Below, piece after piece: positions 1-5,200 of a stretch of 6,700 nucleotides of DNA. Made by a program: the position numbers and the translations under genes. The DNA is from Planctomycetota bacterium (lineage in GTDB: Bacteria > Planctomycetota > Planctomycetia > Pirellulales > Thermoguttaceae). The notes under the pieces are model-generated. The model was not told the origin of the DNA, made no database searches, and saw only the letters and a list, made by a program, of their open reading frames with translations. Numbering within the stretch: the first letter of the stretch is position 1; each line of letters opens with the position of its first letter. The DNA is taken from positions 1 through 6,700 of the forward strand of contig JAMOAF010001064.1 of assembly GCA_023621895.1 (NCBI GenBank), given 5' to 3'.

Positions 1-554
1 AAATACAGATGGCGTTGGGCAACCTCCAGTCCGCCCGAGAGTCGGCCGAGTCGGCCCTCGATCTGAAACCCAATCTGGCAGCAGCATGGGCCCTGAGGGG
101 CAGGATAATGCACAGAGCCGGGCACCTGCGGGAATCGCTCAGCGACCTGCACCGAGCGCAAGGCTTGGCGTCGGGCGACGCGGAAATCGAGGCGGAAATC
201 GCCAGCATCTACCTGGAGATCGGCCAACCCGACCGGGCCCTGGCCACGGTGCAGAGCCTCGGACGCCGCTGGGCCGCTCCCGATGAACCGGCCGCGATTT
301 TGGCTCTCAAAGGCCGATCCTACCTGGAACTGGGCCGCCACGAGGATGCGGTTGAACAACTTTCCGCGGCCGCCCAACGAGGCGACCGCTGTCCGGAGAC
401 GCTCTATTGCCTTGCCAAGGCGGAGATGCTCGCGGGACACCCCCAGCAAGCGGCTCAGGCGGCCTTCGACGCCCTATCGGTCGACCCCGGACACGGGCCG
501 AGCCGTCACCTGCTCGCCCAAATGGGGATCGACAGCGCTATCCTGCGCCGCTAG
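1..554 (+). CDS. TPR-repeat protein, 3' part (5' end outside window)
   Basis: This is the C-terminal part of a tetratricopeptide-repeat protein, probably a protein-protein interaction scaffold in the cytosol or periplasm. The frame is open to the window edge, and the ATG at 9 falls inside a repeat: the first residues (LGNLQSARESAESALDL, ending KPN) match helix B of a TPR whose helix A would lie upstream. I therefore treat that ATG as internal. Numbering from it, further units lie near residues 24-57, 58-92, 94-128 and 129-162. They show the family pattern of an alanine/leucine-rich helix A, a G-x-x-x-x-A turn and helix B (LGRHEDAVEQL at 108-118; AGHPQQAAQAA at 142-152; the last unit ends in a typical VDPGHG). 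No enzymatic domain is visible, so the role is unknown; the missing N-terminus could carry a membrane anchor or a catalytic domain. The stop is TAG at 552-554. Confidence 0.85.
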   Translation, partial: IQMALGNLQSARESAESALDLKPNLAAAWALRGRIMHRAGHLRESLSDLHRAQGLASGDAEIEAEIASIYLEIGQPDRALATVQSLGRRWAAPDEPAAILALKGRSYLELGRHEDAVEQLSAAAQRGDRCPETLYCLAKAEMLAGHPQQAAQAAFDALSVDPGHGPSRHLLAQMGIDSAILRR

Positions 555-721
555 GCGAGCCCTCGGCTGCTTGGCCCGGCGGTCCGCGGCACGCACGCCC
601 AGCCTGCGCGAAAGCCGACGGAGTCCGCCACGGGAACCGGACCGGCCACCTTGAAATCAGCCGCGGCAGATGCCGCAAGCCGCATGATCGGCAGGTTCGC
701 CCTCGTTGGCGCAGCCGATCT

Positions 722-747
722 GCCGCCGCAGGCGGGCGGCTTGATTT
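722..747 (+). terminator. Possible intrinsic terminator after the TPR gene
   Basis: GCCGCC (722-727) pairs perfectly with GGCGGC (735-740) around a seven-base loop and is followed by TTGATTT, a short and imperfect T-rich tail. It lies about 170 bases after the TPR stop and just before the putative promoter of the next gene. Such GC stems are common by chance in this DNA, so the call is tentative. Confidence 0.35.
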
Positions 748-774
748 GACCGGGTGAAAATTGTGCGCTAGGCT
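746..774 (+). promoter_or_regulatory. Sigma70-like promoter for the small protein gene
   Basis: TTGACC (746-751, five of six matches to the -35 consensus) is separated by 17 bases from TAGGCT (769-774), which keeps the three most conserved -10 bases (T, A and the final T). Transcription would begin near 781 and leave a leader of about 100 bases before the ATG at 882. The spacing and placement support it; the -10 is weak. Confidence 0.45.
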
Positions 775-833
775 TTCCTGGGCTCTGCCGGTTGCGCCAA
801 GCCCCGGCCGCGCCGTGCGAGGACCAGACATGC

Positions 834-856
834 CGCCGCTTGCCCCGCCAGCGGCG
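834..856 (+). promoter_or_regulatory. Leader hairpin just upstream of the Shine-Dalgarno site
   Basis: CGCCGCT (834-840) and AGCGGCG (850-856) form a perfect 7-bp stem with a nine-base loop. It ends nine bases before the AAGAAGGA ribosome-binding sequence (866-873). It could protect the transcript's 5' end or influence ribosome access; it could also be a chance stem in GC-rich DNA. Confidence 0.3.
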
Positions 857-865
857 TCAGAATCA

Positions 866-873
866 AAGAAGGA
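866..873 (+). promoter_or_regulatory. Shine-Dalgarno site deciding the start at 882
   Basis: AAGAAGGA contains AGAAGGA, close to the anti-16S core, eight bases before ATG. It is the clearest ribosome-binding site in the window and fixes the start of the small protein. Confidence 0.7.
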
Positions 874-881
874 CTTACCCC

Positions 882-1118
882 ATGTCGCAATGCTTCGAAA
901 CGGATGGAACGTTTATCGATCGCCGCAGCTACGGCGTACCTACAGGATTGCCACCCGAGCACGAGCGGCGCCAGTTCGGCAACAGCCACGCGGACCTCTC
1001 GCCGGAGGCCCGCGAGATGGCAACCGCCATCGATCAATACAAGCTCCGACACCGTCGCCGCTTCATCACGTACGAAGAGATGCTCGCCGTGGTCAAGGAC
1101 TTGGGTTACCACAAGTAA
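882..1118 (+). CDS. Small conserved-type hypothetical protein (78 aa)
   Basis: This is a 78-residue soluble protein of unknown function. The start at 882 is chosen over an upstream in-frame extension because AAGAAGGA (866-873) sits eight bases before the ATG, and because the residues in front of it would be low-complexity arginine/glutamine sequence. There is no signal peptide or membrane segment. The N-terminal half contains YGVPTGLPPEHERRQF (17-32). The C-terminal half looks like a compact helical unit: LSPEAREMATAIDQYKL (39-55), a basic HRRRF (57-61), then ITYEEMLAVVKDLGYHK (62-78) ending the protein. I recall small proteins with this RRRFITYEEML...LGYHK ending from many Planctomycetota genomes, but without a known function. 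The basic patch could suit nucleic acid or ribosome contact; that is a guess. It appears monocistronic, with its own promoter and a convergent neighbour. Confidence 0.85.
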   Translation: MSQCFETDGTFIDRRSYGVPTGLPPEHERRQFGNSHADLSPEAREMATAIDQYKLRHRRRFITYEEMLAVVKDLGYHK

Positions 1119-1140
1119 GTCTTGGGCAAGCATCCATCGG

Positions 1141-1170
1141 GGCGCGGCCGGCGCCGCCACGTTGGGCGGC
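1141..1170. terminator. GC-rich hairpins between convergent genes
   Basis: Between the small protein's stop (1118) and the end of tctA (1218) there are overlapping GC stems: GCGGC/GCCGC (1144-1148 with 1153-1157), and alternatively GCCGCC/GGCGGC (1153-1158 with 1165-1170) around ACGTTG. The position suits a bidirectional terminator for both converging transcripts. No T-run follows on either strand, so a standard intrinsic terminator is not shown. Confidence 0.3.
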
Positions 1171-1217
1171 CAGCGGGGGATCGGGGACTGTCTGCATCGG
1201 CGGCCGGACGGGGCATT

Positions 1218-2810
1218 TCAGGACGATCCGCGCCGGATCCGCGAGAGACGCCCGGATGCGGACTCCAGCAGACGGCGCACCTGCCGTAGCGATATGACGA
1301 ACGGTGCGAGCCAGACCAGCATCGAGACAACGCCCAGGGCGGCGGCCATCGGGCGCGAGAAGAACGCCTCCCACGCGCTCCCCGAACTCGACAGCGCCTG
1401 AATGAACCGCTCCTCCAACGGTCCGCCCAGAATGATGCCGAGTACAACCGGCCCGAGCGGAATCTGCCGGCGTTCGAGGGCAAAACCGAGGCCGCCCATC
1501 GCCAACATCACGCCGATGTCGAAGTAACTGCCGTTGATCGCATAGGAACCGATCACGCAGAAGAGCAGAATCAGGGGCAGGAGGATCTTGCGGGGAATCC
1601 TTACGACGTAACCGCCTGCCTTGATCGCCAGGAAACCGGCGGCGATCAGAAACAAATTGGCCAGGAAGAAGATCAGGAAGATGCTGTAGACGAGAACGGC
1701 TTGTTTCTCGAATATCTCGGGGCCAGGCTTGATGTTCTTCATCAGCAGCACGCCCATGACAATCGCCGTCACGGAATCGCCCGGGATGCCGAAAACCAGG
1801 GCGGGGACCCACGCGCCGGCCAGCGCCGCGTTGTTCGCGCAGCTTGCATCCGAGACGCCTTCCATCGAGCCCGTCCCGTACTCCTCGGGTTTCTTCGAAA
1901 ACCGCTTCGACACCGCCAACGACACCCAGGCAGCGATGTCGGCCCCCGCGCCCGGCAGCATCCCGATCAGCGATCCAATCATTCCCGAGCGGATCGCGTG
2001 CCACTTGCGAATCCACAACAGGGGCAGACTGGCGCCGAAAACGGAACGTACGGACCCGGCCAGCCACTGGCTCCAGGAGCGAGGCGGCGAGAGCGGCGCG
2101 GTGGCCTGGCTGCCGGGCGTTGTGACGGCGGAATCGAAGGTGAGGATACTGCGAAAGACTTCCGAGACCCCAAACAGGCCGATCATGGCGGGAATGAAAT
2201 TAATCCCCTGAAACAACTCGGCCTGGCCGAAGGTGAATCGGGCCTGGGCGTGGACAGCGCTCAGGCCGACCGTCGAGAGGAGGAGGCCGATGATCAGGGC
2301 AAAGGCCGCTTTCCACGTCGACCCACGAGAAACGATCACCGCGCAGCTCAATCCGAGCAGGTACAGCCAGAAATACTCCGCCACCGTGAACCAGGTGGTG
2401 ATACTGGCCAATTGCGGGGCAAACAGCGCGAGAATCACCGTGCCCAACACGCCGCCGGCGACGGAGAACGCAAGGCAGACTCCGAGAACCTCCGTGGAGC
2501 GGCCGGCGCGAGTGAAAGCATAAGCGTCGTCGGCGTATGCGGCCGAGGCGGGCGTGCCCGGAATCCGCAGCAGCGCGTTGGGAATGTCGCCGGCGAAAAT
2601 CGCGCACGCCTCAACCGTCACCACGGCCGCCAGGGCCGAAATCGGATCCAGAAAGAAAGTCAGCGGGACGAGAAGCGCGACGGCCATCGTCGCGGTCAAC
2701 CCCGGCACGGCCCCCATGAAGATGCCGTAGACCGCGGCTGCGACGATGATCAGCAAAACACGGGGATCCCCAAAGACTCCGGAAAACGCTTGCAGCAAAC
2801 ACCCGCTCAT
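1218..2810 (-). CDS. tctA: Tripartite tricarboxylate transporter permease TctA
   Basis: This is the large membrane subunit (530 aa) of a TTT-family secondary transporter, which in characterised members takes up carboxylates driven by an ion gradient. The usual TctA length is about 500 residues. The two family repeats are clear: GAVPGLTATMAVAL (33-46) and GDIPNALLRIPGTPASA (74-90) in the first half; GMLPGAGADIAAW (282-294), EGVSDASCANNA (316-327) and FGIPGDSVTAIVMG (339-352) in the second. Many hydrophobic helices cover the whole length. The start is ATG at 2810-2808, one base after the upstream gene's TGA (TGA-C-ATG), because the longer frame would run through the neighbour's coding region in a non-hydrophobic stretch. 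The usual APE before the ANN motif is replaced here by DASC. It is almost certainly co-translated with the TctC-TctB fusion upstream. The substrate cannot be told from sequence. Confidence 0.92.
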   Translation of the reverse strand: MSGCLLQAFSGVFGDPRVLLIIVAAAVYGIFMGAVPGLTATMAVALLVPLTFFLDPISALAAVVTVEACAIFAGDIPNALLRIPGTPASAAYADDAYAFTRAGRSTEVLGVCLAFSVAGGVLGTVILALFAPQLASITTWFTVAEYFWLYLLGLSCAVIVSRGSTWKAAFALIIGLLLSTVGLSAVHAQARFTFGQAELFQGINFIPAMIGLFGVSEVFRSILTFDSAVTTPGSQATAPLSPPRSWSQWLAGSVRSVFGASLPLLWIRKWHAIRSGMIGSLIGMLPGAGADIAAWVSLAVSKRFSKKPEEYGTGSMEGVSDASCANNAALAGAWVPALVFGIPGDSVTAIVMGVLLMKNIKPGPEIFEKQAVLVYSIFLIFFLANLFLIAAGFLAIKAGGYVVRIPRKILLPLILLFCVIGSYAINGSYFDIGVMLAMGGLGFALERRQIPLGPVVLGIILGGPLEERFIQALSSSGSAWEAFFSRPMAAALGVVSMLVWLAPFVISLRQVRRLLESASGRLSRIRRGSS

Positions 2811-2811
2811 G

Positions 2812-4146
2812 TCACCATCCCAACCAACCGCGGGGCAGGGGAACCCGCAATCCCACGGCAAACAACTGGTAGGCCAAGGCCACGACGACCGCGCTTGCCG
2901 CAACGCTGACGTGCCAGCGATTGCCGAGGCGCAACAGGAGAAACACGAGCAGCAGGCCGGCCGTGAGCAAAAAGCCGGCCGTCTCGGCGAAAATCACGTA
3001 CGCCATGACGCAAGCCGCGGTCTCAGCGAGCCGTCCCAGGTCGCGCAAGGAAAGCGACTCCGTCTGCTCAGGGCGTTTCAATTGCCCCGTCACGAGCAGG
3101 CCGAGGAAGACCGCGCCTCCAAGCACGGCCAGAACGTTCGGAAAGAACATCGGGCCGAATCTCGACTCCTCGATCGACTGCATCGCCTCGCTCGTAAGCA
3201 ACTTTCCGAGTTGCTCGTCGACGCGCGCCATCGTGTCGGCAAATTGCCCGGGCGGCTGCCAGGTCACATCGAAACCAGCGCTGCCCATGTAGCCGCGGAA
3301 TTCGCTGCTCCGGGCCACGTTCTCCAGAGCCGCCGCCAGCCGGCCGCGGACCTCGGCGGGGCAGCCTTTGGGAAGGCAGATGCCTCGCCAGGCCGTGAAC
3401 GTCCAGTCCACGCCCTGCTCCTTGAACGTCGGCACGCCCGGGTATTGCTCGACCCGCTGATCCGCCATCACTCCCAGGCACCGAATGCGGCGAGCGTCGA
3501 GCAGGGCCTGGGCCTCGGGCAGACTACAGCAGGCGATGTCGACGCCGACGGCAATCAGCTCCTGAAGCGACGGCGCCGCGCCGTTGATCGACACCCAGAT
3601 CGCGCTGGCCGGATCGATCCCTTCACGGTCCAGCCAACCGGCGAATCCCAGATGCCAGCTCCCCCCCCGGGCCGTCCCCGATGCCTTGACTTGTCCGGGG
3701 TTGTCGCGGATGTGTTTCTCGAGCTCGCCGAGAGTATTCCACGGCGCGTCCTGGCGGACGAAAACCGCGGTGGCGTCGCGATTGAGCATTCCGACCGGAT
3801 CGAAGTCCCGGTAGGAAATAGTCGTCAAGCCGCGCCAGTGGAGCATATTGATCTCCACTGTAACCATCGTGATCGTGTAGCCGTCGGGCCGAGCCAATGC
3901 CCCCCGTGTGTGCCCCGTTACCCCTGCGCCGCCGGTGGAGTTCACGACGTTGACCGGCACGCCGAGTTGCCGCTCCAGGAGCGTCGCGACCTGCCGGCTG
4001 GTCTGGTCGGTGCCGCCGCCGGCTGACCAGGGGCAGATCAGCACGATCGGAGCGGTGGGATACGCGTCCCCGCCCTGGCAACCACAGCAGGCAGCGCTGA
4101 GGGCAATTGCGGCAACGGAGAGGAATTGCTGTGACGGCGATTTCAT
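2812..4146 (-). CDS. TctC-TctB fusion: solute-binding domain joined to small TTT membrane subunit
   Basis: This 444-residue protein combines two normally separate TTT subunits. Residues 1-26 are a signal segment (KSP then a hydrophobic stretch) with cysteines at 20, 21 and 23, so a lipoprotein is possible though the lipobox is imperfect. Residues 28-317 are a TctC/Bug-type periplasmic binding domain: YPTAPIVLICPWSAGGGTD (29-47), a GGAGVTGH loop (72-79), ARPDGYT (85-91), VEINMLHW (97-104) and QYPGVPTFKEQG (234-245). After a linker of about ten residues comes TctB: FGPMFFP (330-336), hydrophobic stretches at 337-354, 373-405 and 413-433, and the VPLPRG end (435-440). Stand-alone TctB has one more helix before GPxxFP; it is absent here. 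The start ATG has GGAAG ten bases upstream. The gene carries a G8 tract (positions 3661-3668, codons 160-162). The ligand is unknown; di- or tricarboxylates are typical of the family. Confidence 0.9.
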   Translation of the reverse strand: MKSPSQQFLSVAAIALSAACCGCQGGDAYPTAPIVLICPWSAGGGTDQTSRQVATLLERQLGVPVNVVNSTGGAGVTGHTRGALARPDGYTITMVTVEINMLHWRGLTTISYRDFDPVGMLNRDATAVFVRQDAPWNTLGELEKHIRDNPGQVKASGTARGGSWHLGFAGWLDREGIDPASAIWVSINGAAPSLQELIAVGVDIACCSLPEAQALLDARRIRCLGVMADQRVEQYPGVPTFKEQGVDWTFTAWRGICLPKGCPAEVRGRLAAALENVARSSEFRGYMGSAGFDVTWQPPGQFADTMARVDEQLGKLLTSEAMQSIEESRFGPMFFPNVLAVLGGAVFLGLLVTGQLKRPEQTESLSLRDLGRLAETAACVMAYVIFAETAGFLLTAGLLLVFLLLRLGNRWHVSVAASAVVVALAYQLFAVGLRVPLPRGWLGW

Positions 4147-4231
4147 GGGGGTCTGGCTTCCGGTCGACGATTGTACGGCAAAATCGGGCAGCCGAGTACC
4201 AGGAGGCGAGCCTCAGGTTCCAGGCAGCGGG
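4147..4231 (-). other. 85-base gap between CNNM pair and transporter genes
   Basis: On the minus strand a TACAAT hexamer (4175-4170) lies 23 bases before the fusion gene's ATG. It would make a good -10, but the hexamer at 17-base spacing (TACTCG) is a poor -35. An imperfect hairpin, with stem GAGG (4203-4206) / CCTC (4211-4214) flanked by ACC (4198-4200) / GGT (4216-4218), lies just after the upstream CNNM stop. It could be a terminator, a processing site or a small repeat unit. Together these leave open whether the transporter is a separate transcription unit. Confidence 0.35.
4170..4175 (-). promoter_or_regulatory. Candidate -10 element for the tctCB-tctA unit
   Basis: TACAAT on the minus strand matches the -10 consensus at five of six bases, and would give a leader of roughly 16 bases containing the GGAAG ribosome-binding sequence (4161-4157). 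No convincing -35 is present, so an activator would be needed if the site is used. Confidence 0.3.
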
Positions 4232-5200
4232 CTAGTTGTCTCGCAGCAGCCGCTGCCGGAGCTGCGAAGCGCTCAAGATGCCGATCGTCTGCCCTCGGTT
4301 GTCGATCACCCGGGCAAGATGCTCCCGCGCGCTGTGCAAGCGGATCAGCGCCGTCACGGGAGTCTCGCCGGCAGGGATGGACATCAGCGGCCGCACGGGC
4401 TCGACTTCGGATGACGGACTCAATTCCAAATCGATCGTCCGGACGTAGGCCGCTAGTTGTCCGGGCTGGTCGGCGTCTTCGATGGGCACCTCGGCCAGTT
4501 TGAACCGCCGGGCCAGCCCGAGAACCTCCTCCTTGCTCATCCCGGCCCGCGCCCGAGCCACTCCGCTGAGCGGCGCCAGGTATCGCCGCAACGTGTGGTC
4601 GGCAGACGCGAAAATGCTCGCCGCCAGCTTCTGCTGGACCGGATGGAGGATGCCGGCTTCGTGTCCCTCTTCGAGAATCCCGCGGAGTTCGCGGCGGGCG
4701 ATCCTCAGGTGAACCCGCTCGGGGGATTCGCCGAGCAATCCCGCCAGGGCCCGGTTCAGCAGCCAGAGCAGCGAGCTTATCGGCAGGAAGAGGACGACGA
4801 ACACAAGCAGCGGCCAGCCCGCTCGGCGCAGCAAGCGGTTGGGGGCGTGCAGGAAGAGATATTTTGGGACGAGCTCTCCGTAGACGAACAGGATCGGGGC
4901 AAGCAACACCGGGGCGATGAGTTCGGCAATCCATGAATCGCCGGCAACCAGCTTGTCCGCCGCCAGGACAATCGCCAGCGACACCAGGTAGTTGGCGAGG
5001 TTGTTTCCGACCAGCGTGGTGGCCACGAACATGGAAGCGTGATTGGTCAGCCAGAGCAGTCCGCGCGCGATCCGATCCCCGCTCAGCGCGTCGAGGACGA
5101 GGCGAATCCGCGACGCCCGGTAGAAGCCCGTCTCCGACCCGCTGAACAGGCCGCTCAGGGACAACCCGACGATTGCCAACCCCAGCGCCGCCCAGATCAT
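4232..5200 (-). CDS. Short CNNM/CBS membrane protein (no CorC_HlyC domain)
   Basis: This is a 322-residue inner-membrane protein of the CNNM (DUF21) family, whose characterised members transport Mg2+ or related cations, probably in exchange for Na+. The transmembrane domain covers about residues 1-160: LFSGSETGF (18-26), TTLVGNNLANYL (61-72), hydrophobic 92-106 and the family motif GELVPK (108-113), then an amphipathic region running into ARRELRGILEEGHEAG. Residues of the types known to coordinate Mg2+ in the family (Ser in SGSE, Asn in GNN, Glu in GExxPK) are present. A weak CBS pair occupies about 208-322, the second copy ending in ARVIDNRGQTIGILSASQLRQRL. The C-terminal CorC_HlyC domain is absent; the protein stops after the CBS pair. 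ATG overlaps the upstream gene's stop as ATGA, implying translational coupling. The older label 'hemolysin' is not supported. Confidence 0.88.
   Translation of the reverse strand: MIWAALGLAIVGLSLSGLFSGSETGFYRASRIRLVLDALSGDRIARGLLWLTNHASMFVATTLVGNNLANYLVSLAIVLAADKLVAGDSWIAELIAPVLLAPILFVYGELVPKYLFLHAPNRLLRRAGWPLLVFVVLFLPISSLLWLLNRALAGLLGESPERVHLRIARRELRGILEEGHEAGILHPVQQKLAASIFASADHTLRRYLAPLSGVARARAGMSKEEVLGLARRFKLAEVPIEDADQPGQLAAYVRTIDLELSPSSEVEPVRPLMSIPAGETPVTALIRLHSAREHLARVIDNRGQTIGILSASQLRQRLLRDN

Larger units (their letters stand above)
555..881. other. Intergenic region with inverted repeats and promoter-like site
   Basis: I see no convincing gene in this stretch of 327 bases. Frames running through it are arginine- and proline-rich shadows. 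It holds nested inverted repeats at 663-740, a terminator-like stem (722-747), a sigma70-like promoter (746-774), and a roughly 100-base leader ending in a small hairpin and a Shine-Dalgarno site in front of the gene at 882. Confidence 0.6.

Noticed and set aside
1093..2067. 324-codon minus-strand frame overlapping the end of tctA
   Set aside because: It is an Arg/Gly-rich alternative frame on the same strand as tctA; the tctA frame carries the family motifs throughout.
2811..2903. An upstream start for tctA at 2903
   Set aside because: The extra 31 residues overlap the fusion gene's coding end and do not look like TctA. The ATG at 2810 fits the one-base junction and the family N-terminus.
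2812..3183. TctB part as a separate gene from an internal ATG (Met322 at 3183)
   Set aside because: No properly spaced ribosome-binding site is present (AGG is only two bases away) and the frame is continuous with the TctC domain. A product from here would still lack TctB helix 1.
3661..3668. A frameshift error at the G8 tract creating or breaking the fusion
   Set aside because: TctC motifs continue in the same frame on both sides of the tract, so the reading frame here is correct; the TctB junction lies almost 500 bases further on.
1701..4026. Long plus-strand open frames (about 400 codons each) opposite tctA and the fusion gene
   Set aside because: They are rich in Arg, Gln, Gly and His, show no domain pattern, and are mirror frames of well-supported minus-strand transporter genes in GC-rich DNA.
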